A stretch of DNA of 39,725 nt from Saccoglossus kowalevskii (GCF_000003605.2 NW_003123414.1:333541-373265), one strand, 5' to 3'. Shown: positions 1-11,978, numbered from the stretch's first letter. Numbers and translations: made by a program. The notes: a model not told the origin generated them from the letters alone.

Positions 1-421
1 CCCGAACAGTGTAACAAGATTAGCCCTACGTGTGTAACATATATAAATTTGGTTGTTCAGGATTACTTCAAAGTTGAGTTTGTGTTGTTTTCTCAAATTT
101 TCACCGGCTCGACCGGCGTTCTACAGCAGCGCGCACAGAGCCCATAGAAATGCATGGTACAGTGGTGCGCGTCTTAGCAACGTGGAACGTCTGTGACGTG
201 GGTCCGCCCCCGAGGATTGCTTTACTTTACCACAGTCCCTCCTTGAGGGACTGTGACTTTACTTACTCCTGTCCAAAGTCGAATAACAATCGCTGAAAAA
301 AACATCACGTATGTTGTATTAAACGGGTGGAAGTCGTCGCAACGCACCGTGATATGATCACGGTATAATACAAGATCATTGTGAGTTCCATGTGACGTGT
401 ACAGCCCGTTGTAATTGAGTG
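1..421. other. Non-coding stretch, no gene seen
   Basis: No convincing exon or RNA gene is visible. The right-hand part is locally GC-richer (about 100-215) and runs into the first TTAA-flanked inverted-repeat element. The long reading frame on the minus strand through 222-635 is mainly the inverted-repeat element read as protein. Confidence 0.5.
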
Positions 422-587
422 TTTCAAGCAGGAGGGTCGTCACCTGCGCACGCGCGAGAATTGAGTCCCAAGCGACGATAACAACATACGCTAAAAACGC
501 AAAGACCCATGGGTAGACGCTTGTTTGTAAACAGTGGCACGCTATGGCCATCTGACGCATGCGCGGGTGACGACTCCCCCGATTTAA
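422..587 (-). mobile_element. TTAA-type MITE, copy 1
   Basis: A ~165-bp non-coding element with terminal inverted repeats. The left end contains GGGTCGTCACCTGCGC and the right end GGGTGACGACTCCCCCGATT, which are inverted copies of each other. The right end abuts TTAA; the left flank reads TTTCAA, a probably mutated TTAA. Copies at 31102-31265 and 35552-35718 share the same ends and body (for example the block GCATGCG-TCAGATGG) in the opposite orientation. TTAA target sites are typical of piggyBac-type elements, so this is most simply a non-autonomous piggyBac-like MITE. No transposase is present in the window. Confidence 0.7.
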
Positions 588-729
588 ACCAACACGCATT
601 CGCGTTGCAACGACGGCCACCGAAAAATAAATCACGAATATTTCAAATGTTGTTGTAAATGTGTAAATTGTTCTTTTTATTTTTCTTTCTCCGGAAACAA
701 AGCCGAGTATGAAATCTCATTATCCTGTT

Positions 730-2002
730 TTAATCATCCATTCCAGATCCACATTCCTCGGTCTCCATATCAATAGACATGGTACTGGTAAACTGAGACC
801 CTCTAACTATGCCATGCGACGTATGTTTGTTTTCACCTTCCTCTTGTGTCTCGTTGGGAGGTTTCTCCTCTGTACAATACCGTTGGATGAAAACAAGTAA
901 CAGAAGAGCGCCACCTATCCCCACGGGTATCATTATCTTTACTATAGGATCTGCAAATGGTATAAAAAGTGATATAAGGTAATGACGTCAAATATCCTCG
1001 GGGCGGAGCTACGTCACAAGACGTGTAATGTAATTCATTAAATAACATTACAGTGAATTTCAATGATAGCAGGAAAACGTATTATCGTGGGATATGCATA
1101 CGTTTTCCTGCTATATTATCATCACAATACTACATTATCACACATTTCGTGCATAAATGAAATAAGCATGGACAAAATATTTCATTTTGAAAAAATAAAG
1201 TGTTGCCAGTGAAATTCACTGTAATGTAATTCAGTTAAATGAATTTATTCCCGGGGAAAATATAGAACACGAGAGTTTACCAAACGATTCGGTCCATTCA
1301 ACTAGAGATCCCATGTTATGCGTGAAATCGAACGAAACGAAACCAAAAAATCAGGGTAAACAAATTTCGTGGCGTCCGAGTCGCTGTGGCGTAGTGAACA
1401 TCGCGTGGGGCTCTTCAAACGCTCAATAATGTGCTATACACATTTGACCAATTTTGATGAAGTACCGATACAATGTATCTCAACGAATATTTCACTCAAT
1501 ACGCGCAGTGAACGGAAAGTCACCCATTATGTACCTAGTCCACCGCCTTCTTCAGCTTCACTACCATGTTGTTGAGCATCGTAACCACCTGTACAAATCA
1601 ACAAAAACAACACACACTGTTAATACAACGTTTACATGTTCTCAGATTCCCCACGCATCAGACATATAATTAACTATTTGTTCTACATGTAGTTTAGAAT
1701 ATTGGAGATAATCATTAATTTAACCATCTGTTTATTAAAAATTGCAATGACAATCATTGCACAACAAATTATACAGACATTACGTTTCTGATCACGAAAA
1801 GGGTTGGACATTAAGGCAGATAAAATGTTAGTGCCCGAAAAAAAAAAAAAACAAGATGTCGTCACTTTCACAAAATTTGCATTTACATCTACACGAATGC
1901 TTACCATTTTGTTGCCCGTAAGCTGAGAGTATTCGTGACGTCATGCAGTAAAACAGAAACCAGATTATGGCTGGCATTGTGGTATGATCCATCGCAAAGA
2001 AT
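730..2002 (-). CDS. Small single-pass membrane protein (three exons, assembled by hand)
   Basis: I do not recognise a family. Coding exons on the minus strand are 1992-1905 (the exon starts at 2002), 1588-1535 and 950-730. All introns are phase 1, with good acceptors (TTTTTAG, TTTGTACAG, CCATTTGCAG) and donors GTAAGC and GTACAT. The spliced frame is 363 nt, open, 120 aa. Residues 1 to ~25 form a signal peptide with hydrophobic core AIIWFLFYC. Residues ~26-50 are a short ectodomain rich in Gly, Gln and Glu. Residues ~53-70 are a transmembrane helix (IMIPVGIGGALLLLVFI). The ~50-residue cytosolic tail is polar and acidic and ends GSGMDD. Phase-1 introns flanking the signal-peptide and transmembrane exons are usual for metazoan surface proteins. 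Further extracellular exons could lie in the introns and have been missed. The architecture is clear if the splicing is right, but no homolog or transcript supports it here. Confidence 0.45.
1024..1226. repeat. Nested inverted repeats (fold-back element)
   Basis: Two perfect 17-bp inverted repeats are nested. The inner arms are 1066-1082 (ATAGCAGGAAAACGTAT) and 1098-1114, separated by 15 nt. The outer arms are 1046-1062 (CATTACAGTGAATTTCA) and 1210-1226. A smaller GTAATGT/ACATTAC pair sits at the left edge. The block lies wholly in the second intron of the small membrane-protein gene. It could be a fold-back MITE or a structured intronic RNA; no target-site duplication is obvious. Confidence 0.6.
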
Positions 2003-5000
2003 CTAAAAATAATTAATTCAGAGAAACGAAAAAGAGATGAACATTGTTGGCGCATGATGTCAAAATTACTATTTACTATTTTCAGGAATGGGCGAAGCTT
2101 GATTCAACCAAGAAGTGGGTAAACCGTTGTTCTGTGTTCTTTATTGCCCCTTTAAGGTTAAGTCTGTGTTCACTGTCACACTAATATTGAATACGATTTT
2201 CACTGTATTATTGCGCTGGGTGAAATAGCTAAAATACACACAAATATTGACACTTATTATAGTCATAATTAACGGTAAATACAGGGAGATACAAGCCGAC
2301 AATACACGTGAATACACGTGATTAAGTGAAAATACATATCCTGTATTTATGCCTTTATTCAGCTGTATTTGCAATCCAGGAAATACATGGTGAATATACC
2401 GTAAATACAGGTAAATAATGCTTGTAAATACATGGTTGAATTATGATAATAACAATTGGTCCAAAATATGCAGATCGCAGAGGTCGTCATATCCCCAATA
2501 CTTCCATCCATCTTTAAGATGTAAGTTACAAAAAGTATGCTATTTCAGTGATAGAGCCCAAGTGTATTGGTTAACTTATTCAAATCTTTTCTCAGCCACA
2601 CGTGTCTTTGCACTGTTACTATCTCTAACCCTTCGTCTGGTTTCAAGTATTGTTGACTTGTAATGCAATACTAAAACGCACATTTTATATTTGTGATTTC
2701 GAGGGGATTAGTTAAGAATAAAGACTTTCGTTATAACTGTGTATATTGCCTGACATGGGCGTTCTCAATTAATGTTCTGTGTATAATTATAATAGCACTA
2801 CGTCACATTATTATTTTCTACACACACACCATATATGCGCAAAACAGCAAGAAGTAAGTTTAAACAGTTCATGCAAGTGTTATTCAACCAAAACAACTTA
2901 ATTTCACCTATATACACATATTATTTCTTTCAGCAGGAACGATTGAGATCATACCCGTTATAAAGTTGTGACAGATGGTTTAGTACTTCGAACAATGTTT
3001 TTTCACCATTGTATTTACGGATAACTCACGGGTCTCACATCCATACGCAGAGTATGAATAAATTACACGTACTGGTCACACTTTTTACTAACCTTCTATC
3101 AAGTATAATATATTTCCAAGTTCGATTCAGTGAAACGCACGATGACAGAAACGCACCATACAAAGAAGACAAATAATATATGAACATATGGACGGAGAGT
3201 GTCTGAAAGGAAATTAAAGGCCAGAGGGTCATTTACTAATGGTTTATTTTATGTACTGAGTTACGATGGAAATATCTTCCAAACAACTGCGTAGTACTGT
3301 ATTAAAAATGATAGGATAAGGCCAGTCTACAGTGGCAATCTCTAAAAAAAATCTCTATAAAAAATATAAAAAACATTGCGTGGTCGTTTTTTTTACCGAG
3401 GACTCAGAAATCGTAGATTTGCTTCATAAGTTTGTAGGCTAAACGTACGTTCGGGAATCGTTACCAGGTCGTAAGGGTATACACATTGAGATACGAATAG
3501 TCCAGCATGTAACGCTTAGTAGGTATATTCTTAATATATGAAATGACAGAAAGCGAGGGGGTGATTTTACAACCGATCGTCCGTTGCCTGTTTTCACCAG
3601 CTGAATGTACATGCTTGTCTGTTGCCCCCTTCCATGAATATATATAAGACGTACGGACATGTACACTATGGAGATATTTTGGATATTTTGTTTTCATTCA
3701 TTTTGAGTGCACACATGTAAAACACGTTTTCTATATTTTATGAAAAGTTTATATACTGATGTCTACAATATGTAATCAATATGTGCGGTACAAACAGAAA
3801 CTGGTATAAAAATAATAACTGCCTAAAACTGCGTATTTCAGCTGGCCGGAAGTGAATTAAGTCCATTTCGAACCCGTCACGCGCGCATGGTAGCTTAGCA
3901 ACCAGGAAACTTCGGGAACCCTAACAGGCCTATATTGTATTCTCTATGGACGCGTTGTATAAATAAGTGTTACACAGCATATATGTAATTGTTTGGTTCA
4001 CGATATAAAAAGCTTTCGATTTTTCAATAATAATAAATTGAATTAATATGTAACTATATAAGACATGGCATGCATGGCTGCAATCGATTCATAACATACA
4101 TTAACACACAAAGATTTCTACATTACGCTATTCATATTTATTTGGTGCATGAATTATTTGTGTTATGTGACTGACAACAGTTGCATGGTTTGTGACATAT
4201 TTGATAATGGAAACAAATTATTAATAAGATGATTCTTACATTTAATACTATTCACATAGTAGTCATATATACTATGATAAATTGACACCCCAGATTGCCG
4301 TCTCGGACAAGAGAATACATTTCACAGTGACTGAGCGACGGATACGTTCTATTTCCCTTGTAGTTGTTGATGAGATTAAAAATATCTAAACATTATTCTT
4401 ATTATCCGTCTTTACTGGAACAGTTATGTTAGACACATTGTGTCTCATGCCAGGAGATTGCATGGGTGTATGGAGAGGGGTGACATATTATGCCCATTTG
4501 TTGTCTTTATAAATCGCTACAACTTTTAATTTTAGAATATGACTTATCCAATAATAAGAATATTTGGAGCGTGTCCAGTGCACATCGTATGGAAATACCA
4601 TACAGAGTCAGATTGCATGCACTGAATTGGTTTACTCTTGATTCTATTAGTTAGCATTGTTGCGTTTTTATAAGTACCCAACAGGGACATCTAAAAATAT
4701 TGTGCCAAATTGGCGTCATAGTGATGATGTTAATTTTGTTCACTTTTCTGCGCAAGAACATCAGTTACAATGTTTCCCTTTTCACGTATTTCTCCGTATA
4801 TGGGTTGGAAGACCATGCCTGCATCGTCTCAACATCGTTTTATCGCCACTCAATATTTGGTTAACTAGATTGGAACAACACATTCTATCCAAGTGACTGT
4901 ATTTTGTAGCTTTTAAGTCCTTCTTCTTTTTATATTGTACACTTGGAAAAAGGCGTATTACTGCAAGCCAACATTTGCATAAATTGAGGATGACCGTATA

Positions 5001-5133
5001 AGGAATGTGAAATGTGGCTATAATTTTAGTAATTCATTCTCATTGGTTACAAAAGTAATCCGATTGTATAATAAGTGCAAATTTTGTACAAAATGCTAGT
5101 CAAAAATACTTAAATATACAGTAAAGTAAATAC
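2003..5133. other. Long AT-rich intergenic region
   Basis: No exon with credible splice sites or protein-like composition was found on either strand. Short reading frames here (for example around 3035-3697 and 4657-4896) lack family-like composition. The region may hold 5' untranslated exons of the small membrane-protein gene and the 3' flank of the GPCR gene, but nothing specific can be shown. Confidence 0.4.
2274..2437. repeat. Cluster of GTAAATACA-type short repeats
   Basis: The motif GTAAATACAGG and variants (AATACACGTG twice in tandem, GAAATACATGG, GTAAATACATGG) recur in direct orientation. Inverted copies (CCTGTATTTA, GCTGTATTTGC) are mixed in. This looks like a degenerate minisatellite with hairpin potential. 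No gene is present. Confidence 0.35.
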
Positions 5134-6135
5134 TCAAGTAATTACGCTGAGTATATTCAAAAACACATTCCTGATTTCCTTCCTAAATGTTGATTGGCGG
5201 AGAACATATGAAATCGGGCCCAGTGATACAAAGCTGAAAACAAAGAAAAATATGGACATCACTGTTCCTAATTGGTCACGGGAAAGTTCAATTGATCTAT
5301 GATTGAGTATTTGTATTGTCACGAGGGATGGTCCCCAACTAAAAACTACAATGAGCAAAATAATCATTAAACTAATCGTACTTTTACGATGAATATTCAG
5401 TTTTGTTGTTGGCGGTCCGTTTATTATAAAGTGTATACTATGAATTTTCCTTGCGAACAATTTTGCTTTGTATATCATATGAAAGTTCAGTATGATCATT
5501 ATCAAAAATGAAGGCAACAGAAAGACATAAAACACGATATAACGATGGATGTCCGAGTACACAGCAGTAGGGGTACACGACCCATTCACAGTGGTTAACT
5601 CGCTACAGCCATATGCCGGCGCAAACCCGGTCAATACTGAAACCACCCACACTACAATGATTAAGACCAATACAAGTTTCTTCTTCAGTCGCTCATGCTT
5701 AAAAGGATAGAATATTTTGAAATACATATCCAACGTCCAAGCCAACATACTGAGGACGAAAGAAAGGATACAGAATATGGGAGTGAAGGCCACCAGTATG
5801 CATGGGAATATATTCGTGAAGTACAACACAGATGTAAACATAATCCCATTGAGCGGGACGGTGAAGACACCCTGGAGCACATTGGCAATTGTAAAATTAA
5901 TAAAGAAAAAATGTTTTTCATCTCGGAGATTTCTTCTCAGTACAATTGTCAGTAAAACAAGCAGATTGGTAGCTAGGATAGTATAATTGATGACGTATGC
6001 TGAGTACAGTATCCATGTGATGATGGGAAATGTGGGAACATGGGACCCATCGTTAGCAATGTAAGACTCCGTAGATGACATGTTTGTTCCGAGCATGGCT
6101 AAAGTTTCATCTTTTAAGGCGGCCACATTCAGCAT
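5134..6135 (-). CDS. Orphan rhodopsin-class (class A) G protein-coupled receptor
   Basis: An intact single-exon gene for 333 aa. It has a short N-terminus with an N-glycosylation site (N18) and seven hydrophobic segments. Class A landmarks are present: N57 in TM1 (1.50), C112 at the start of TM3 with a partner Cys in extracellular loop 2 (C177 or C187), D136-M-Y in place of DRY, W163 in TM4, P208 in TM5, and FSWGPS in TM6 in place of CWxP. Two switch residues are unusual: the TM2 sodium-site Asp (2.50) is Asn85, and TM7 has GPxxY (306-310) instead of NPxxY. The C-terminal tail is very short. Single-exon, lineage-expanded orphan receptors of this kind are common in marine invertebrates. The ligand cannot be inferred. 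The start is the first Met of the frame; Met15 and Met19 are alternatives. Confidence 0.85.
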   Translation of the reverse strand: MLNVAALKDETLAMLGTNMSSTESYIANDGSHVPTFPIITWILYSAYVINYTILATNLLVLLTIVLRRNLRDEKHFFFINFTIANVLQGVFTVPLNGIMFTSVLYFTNIFPCILVAFTPIFCILSFVLSMLAWTLDMYFKIFYPFKHERLKKKLVLVLIIVVWVVSVLTGFAPAYGCSELTTVNGSCTPTAVYSDIHRYIVFYVFLLPSFLIMIILNFHMIYKAKLFARKIHSIHFIINGPPTTKLNIHRKSTISLMIILLIVVFSWGPSLVTIQILNHRSIELSRDQLGTVMSIFFFVFSFVSLGPISYVLRQSTFRKEIRNVFLNILSVIT

Positions 6136-6990
6136 ATAGCAACTCCTACATTCCTTCGTTGTTCCTTTGTGACTTTACCGAAAACCAGTAATTGATGGTG
6201 AATGATATACTTCGTCTCGGTACATTGTATCGATGCAGCAAACTTCAGTTACAGTGGAGATTACTGTCAAAGATGCAAGAGCCAATTTGCGTAAATATTC
6301 AAGTTCACCTGGTATACTGAATCTGCTAACAGAGCTCACAGAAATACGCCTGGCAGCCTCGATTGTCAGTGTGTAATTGACGACTGTTACTGTGTATCTG
6401 TAAGTATATGAGAAATTTGATCGTATCGAGATCACTGCCAATCATAAATGTCTTTGATACGAAGTTTACTTTCAACAGTCGATACATACATACAATCTAA
6501 CCATGTCCCTTACGAATATGAAATACACATAATAATGCAAACCTTGTAATATCAGACTAATAAACATGGAACTTGATTAAAAAGAAAAATCGAAACATAT
6601 CGCGTATCACGTTGCTGTTTTTTTTCTCAACGTGACCATTGACGGTCCATACATTGTGCGTATCTGTTTTTCAGTGGACTTAACCCGAGATGAGGGCGGT
6701 GTAATACAATAAAAAACGAAAGAAAAAAAACGAGTGAAAATAACTGACGTTGATCATGGATAAATGAATATGCCGTGTATTTCCCGCGAAAGAAAATATT
6801 CCATTGCAAGTATGATGTTCTAAGAGAGTGAATTTAACCAGTGGTGATTCGGAATACGCTGATTTACCACTGACGTTATAATAGTATTCATGAAAGTTGA
6901 ATACATACATTCTCTCGAAACAGAGAGAGGGGATACGAAATATCAGCCAACAATTTCAACACTATTAGCGATTGTCACGTGTCTAAATGT
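6136..6990. other. Intergenic, upstream of the GPCR
   Basis: This should contain the promoter and 5' untranslated sequence of the minus-strand GPCR gene. No coding exon, tRNA or defined repeat was recognised. The minus-strand reading frame at 6175-6441 has no recognisable domain and is not called. Confidence 0.35.
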
Positions 6991-6993
6991 AGC

Positions 6994-7087
<94 letters not shown>

Positions 7088-7098
7088 TAATAATAATG
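6994..7098. repeat. (ATA/TAA)n trinucleotide microsatellite
   Basis: About 105 bp of nearly uninterrupted TAA repeats with a single break near 7085 (AAAAA). It reads as a poly-tyrosine frame on the minus strand, which is a composition artefact rather than a gene. Confidence 0.97.
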
Positions 7099-7849
7099 AA
7101 ATAATATATATATTATTAACACGAAATATTGTAGTAATGACACAGTGTTTTGTGATAAAAATTGTCTGGTTTTAAATGTCTCCAATAGGCTTTCGTAGTT
7201 TCTGGTCATTGATGGTTACTGTCTTCGTCAACTACGAAATGTTCCACGACCAAGAGCGCGTAAGTTCTCACAGTAGGTCTCGCGTGCATCTATAGTTATT
7301 TTCGCTGAAGGAATGATTCAGTGAAAATAAAATCCAGGGATATAACTTTTTTCTATATTTTTATATTCAACTCGCCAAGAATCAGTGAAATTAAACTCCA
7401 TACAAAACACCAAAAAGGTCTTTTTGTGAATATTAATTCCGGCTAAAATAAAGTCTTTAACAGTATTTGATTGACAGCCACGGGTATTATACGACAGCCC
7501 CGTGATATCGCGCCATTTCTTTAATGAATTTCGGTATTTTGACTCCTAAAAATAATCAATGCGCTCAATGCATAAACTCAGTCGACGAGATTGGCCGCGG
7601 ACAATAGAAGAGCAAACAGATAAATAAGCAATGAATGCATAAACAAACAAACAAACAAATAAATAAATAAAATTGTGTACACACATGTAAATAAGGAACG
7701 CCGGAGATTTAGGTCGCTATGCATGAATTGTTAGTCGTGTGTTTTGATGTGAATTGTGTTGAGGTATTGTCCCGCATTGAAATCTATCTTTCATTGTTAT
7801 TTTAATATGACCCCATGTGAACCAGGATAAGGCAAATCACGACGTCTAC
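7099..7849. other. Intergenic region, no gene seen
   Basis: Apart from a short AAAC/AAAT simple repeat at about 7640-7672 nothing is recognisable. This leads into the 208-bp tandem triplication. Confidence 0.4.
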
Positions 7850-8473
7850 CTGGCAGACTTCCAGTCATCTCCAATGTATTTTCAACGTCAACATCGTGTT
7901 CTTAATCTTGGAATTATTCAACCGCCAAGGTAAGACAAACTGTTGGTCGGTCTTACGTTGTTCAATTCAGTTTGTGTCCATGTGTGGGGAAGAGTTGGGT
8001 GGAGATACATATATGAGTGTGTATATGGGAGTCCTGATATATTTATGTTACAACTATCTGGCAGACTTCCAGTCATCTCCAATGTATTTTCAACGTCAAC
8101 ATCGTGTTCTTAATCTTAGAATTATTCAACCGCCAAGGTAAGACAAACTGTTGGTCGGTCTTACGTTGTTCAATTCAGTTTGTGTCCATGTGTGGGGAAG
8201 AGTTGGGTGGAGATACATATATGAGTGTGTATATGGGAGTCCTGATATATTTATGTTACAACTATCTGGCAGACTTCCAGTCATCTCCAATGTATTTTCA
8301 ACGTCAACATCGTGTTCTTAATCTTAGAATTATTCAACCGCCAAGGTAAGACAAACTGTTGGTCGGTCTTACGTTGTTCAATTCAGTTTGTGTCCATGTG
8401 TGGGGAAGAGTTGGGTGGAGATACATATATGAGTGTGTATATGGGAGTCCTGATATATTTATGTTACAACTAT
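7850..8473. repeat. Three tandem copies of a 208-bp unit
   Basis: Copies lie at 7850-8057, 8058-8265 and 8266-8473, each beginning CTGGCAGACTTCC and ending GTTACAACTAT. Reading through them I see only one difference (CTTGGAATT in copy 1 against CTTAGAATT in copies 2 and 3), so amplification is recent or the array is homogenised. Each unit contains a strong donor-like site, CCGCCAAG|GTAAGAC, preceded by an acceptor-like CTATCTGGCAG. The unit could therefore be a multiplied exon as well as a minisatellite. The candidate exon (~73 nt) shows no recognisable peptide and 208 is not a multiple of three, so coding is not supported. Confidence 0.95.
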
Positions 8474-9529
8474 AATTTAAAATTCATTATATTACGTAGA
8501 AAGAAGCGAACTTTGTAGGATTGTTAATAGTAATTCTTTTAAAATTAATTTTATTTAAATCAAATTTGTGTAGTGTGCGAAATATCGCCGTATTTTCAAC
8601 TTTTCATCACCAGTTCCCTCTTTTCACCACAAATTCACAAAATAGTCCCGTTCATAGTCTGCATTTCCCTTCAGAAGATTAAGACAAAAATAGCCACATT
8701 TTTTGAGTGAAAACTGAAAATTGAGTCAATTTTTTTGTTGGCTGCAAAAACTAGGGCTCATTCCCGGAATTATTGAAGAATATAAAAAAAAAAGTGCAGA
8801 AAAATTTGGGCGAGAAAATCTGGTGGCGAATACGTTAAGTCACAGTACACTGTTACAGTGTCCGCATGACCCATTGTTATTCGTGTCGTGTTCTGTTTAA
8901 GCAACAAACAACTAGTACAAAGGTGTCACATAAAACCATTAACTCCAGAGTTATTTTAAGAATATACTTTAATACCATCACAAATATTTATGTGACAATA
9001 TGACGATGATTTATATAAAATATTTTGGTAGCGAATCAGTCCATGTAATAATGAGATTTCTACTGCCTGGGACAATACCATCTCAACTTTTGTATTAACA
9101 ATGGCAGCAATGCTTCGTCATTTAAATCTGACCTCCCGCGATAGAAATCCTTTTCTTCATATTTAATTACGCGGAACTACTGAGATTTGGCATTGTTGGT
9201 GTTGTTAGTTCTGTCTCATGTCACCATCGAGGAAGTCACGAAAGCATTTGATCTGTCACATCACAATTTTACCCAAGTCATTATTGCAATGTTTTCGATC
9301 TCTGTATTTTTATTCAACGTAGCTGGATGAATATACCTACACATTGATATCTCTTTCTTGAAAGACGTAATCACTGTAGCATAAGGACGACACTGTGGAG
9401 TCGACACATTCTGTGTAAGAATCTGTGGCTATTTACATACCTTGATTTCGAAATAGGAAGACAAATGGGTGTTTAATGGCGTCGTTGTCGGCGGGATAGC
9501 AAACTTACACAGTTGCAAAATGAAAAGGT
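8474..9529. other. Intergenic region before the segmental duplication
   Basis: AT-rich, with no coding exon or RNA gene recognised. Its similarity to the sequence upstream of the second duplicate (before about 22540) is not evident, so the left edge of the duplication is placed near 9530. Confidence 0.35.
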
Positions 9530-11799
9530 GGCGAAATATTTTTCCCTAATGGACGGCGACATTGAGTCTTTAAAAAGGGTGTAAATCAAGTCCCGCGACT
9601 CAGATACGCTACCAGTTTTCTCTGAGCAGCGCATTTGTTTAACGAGGACACGAAGCATGACCCACTGTTCGCTGTCCTTTCGATAGTGTGAACCAGTGAC
9701 AGTGGAAATCAACATTAATGATTAACTCTCTGTTCTAAAACTGTCTATATGTAATTTTAGACGTCTGCCTTGACTGGTTAGTAACAGGTCCTACAAGCTC
9801 ATCAGATTTTAATTGGCGCATAGCTGTTCTTCCTGTTAGGTTATTTTTCGCATTTTTTGGACATGGTCCGATGGTCCATGTATTAATGTATTATCTCCCC
9901 ATACATAATAAATACGCTTAGTTTGACCTAAAAATGCACACTATTGGCTGTTTTCAAGTATTCACACACCATACTACTCAGTTCTATAACTAAGTTACTG
10001 GGATTTTACGTTCTTGTGTGTTCCATGGCTTAGTGTTTATGCAGTCAGCAGCGTCATGATACAGTAGCGCCCTCTATAGTTCTTATATACTTGTGCGAGA
10101 ATCTCAAGTATCAGGGTCATAGGTCAGATAAAGTAGTTCTACACCTTGTAATCGGTGGCGCGTGGTTGTGTTTCTTCCATACTCAAATCCTACACATAGA
10201 ACACACAAGAAAACCCCCTGTCTGTGTATCAGATAGGCACCATTGTGACTCTAGTGGCTTGGTCCTAATAACCTACAAGTTGGAATATCTGCATTATTTG
10301 GCTTTATGTCTTGAAAGCGCTGGATGAGGCATGATAGGGTTAGACCGTCGTGTGACAGGTTAATTTTACCCTACTGATATTTATGTATAATTTGACGACA
10401 GTAAATAATACGATTTAAAAGTATAACAGGAAGGAAGCCACGACAATCAGAGAACTACAAATAATGCAAATATCTAAAATTCCCTCGAGAGGGCGCTATA
10501 ACATGTAATTACATGAAATAAGATCTCTGTAACACTGAAATCGTACTCATACACCTCCCTAAATGTCATGATCTAATACAAATACAATTTACATGAAATT
10601 GGTTTGATGAAAATCATTGCATATATTAAGCTACCTGCAAGGTCATAATGATTTCTAGGCTTAATTTGAAGGAGATAATAAGACATATCAATACACTTGC
10701 ATAAAATTTACTTTTAAATCCGACTTTAATTACATACATTAACCCATCATTACTTGCTGTTATAATCCTATTACCTACCTTGACTAATATTACTATCACC
10801 ATCTTGTGTAAAACCATTCCCTATTATACGATCGTGTAATACATTATTTTTTTAATTTCTACTTGACTGCTTCAAACCATGCACAGATTTGTTTAATTTG
10901 TATACTGATTTCTTTTCATATTCAGATTGAATCTTAATACCCCCATGCTGCTCCATGTAAGTTTCGCATACCATTGAAATATTAAGATAGGCAGTTAACA
11001 TCCATTTGATGAAAAATCAAATTATTTTGTGCTGCAATTTGAATTAAAGCATACACTGAGGTTATATCAGCAGTAGGGAAAACATCTCTCTACAATCCAC
11101 CCCTTCAAACTGGTTTTAACCCTTAGCAACATATTGTATGTCAGAATCACTTGACCCTTCTCTAATAGCATAAATCCAACGACCACCTACTAAATTGCGA
11201 CCGTTGGGTAAAGTACATAAAGATAATGTATTGTTTACTTTAAGAGAGTTCCTTTCCTCATTCATAGCCGATTGTCAATGTTCTGAGTCAGTGTAATTTA
11301 TAGCTGCTTCATATGGCTGTTGTTCATTTTTGTATTGCACTTCACAACTCTGTATTTAGACACTTTGTCAGTTTCAGGAAAGTATAGTAGTAAGGCAGTA
11401 CTGCATTTTGTGCATCGCGTGTCTGATTACGAATATGGTTGATTATTACATTTAGAGGTGGCACAGATATAAGTATTGTCCCATTGGCGGAGTGGTAAAG
11501 GCATTATGAAGAACGTTAGCAACTGTAAAATTAATAATGGTCGTTTCAAAGCCAACCAAACACCGCTAAGTGACTTCCAATGGAAATTAATGGGTGTTAG
11601 CAGCTTTCTTGATCAGTTTATTTTGGTGTCCGCTATAAATAGATTTGTGAACAATAGACATAATGATAATATTAAAACGTATTATTCGGTCTATTGTCAC
11701 CACTGAGGAAAGCTGGTAGGGACTTACGAAACGTTTAAGCGGAGTAACAGCCCTTATGACTAATTAATAATAGTTTTAGTTGTTCTTAGAGTTACCTAT

Positions 11800-11935
11800 T
11801 TGATATAGTTTTCTATCGTTTATTTTCACCATGCGCAATAACAGTTTCTGCCATTGGTTCCAGAGAGCATCGACGTGACCCTTTGCCTGAGCTGGATCAT
11901 CGTTATCATGTGGGAGAATTGGTATCTTTGAAGAG
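11800..11935 (+). promoter_or_regulatory. Conserved 5' block of PIDD-like gene A (possible 5' UTR exon)
   Basis: This stretch is strongly conserved with 24540-24640 upstream of gene B, while the flanks are less so. It contains a polypyrimidine/acceptor-like CATTGGTTCCAG followed by ATCGACGTGACCCTTTGCCT in both copies. It may be a 5' untranslated exon or a proximal control element. No TATA box or transcript evidence can be given. Confidence 0.35.
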
Positions 11936-11978
11936 AAACAATTTATCTTAATCTAATTGTAATGAATTGTACTTAAAG

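Noticed and set aside
222-635. A 137-codon minus-strand frame
   Set aside because: Most of it is the inverted-repeat element at 422-587; the same peptide tail recurs wherever a MITE copy is read in that frame.
6943-7209. A poly-tyrosine protein frame
   Set aside because: It is the TAA microsatellite read on the minus strand; a simple-repeat artefact.
7896-8518. Three near-identical 68-81-residue plus-strand proteins
   Set aside because: They are the 208-bp tandem repeat read in shifting frames, with no recognisable domain; each runs through the likely splice donor.
10065-10500. A 435-bp transposon with AGCGCCCTCT/AGAGGGCGCT ends and TA flanks
   Set aside because: Sequence homologous to duplication copy B runs through the interior (for example CTGTCTGT-TATCAGATAG at ~10220 and ~23190), so the pair of short inverted motifs is probably coincidental or independent.
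11476-11560. A tRNA gene or SINE head (TGGCGGAGTGGTAAAGGC resembles an A box)
   Set aside because: No acceptable acceptor stem, anticodon arm or B box follows at the required distance.
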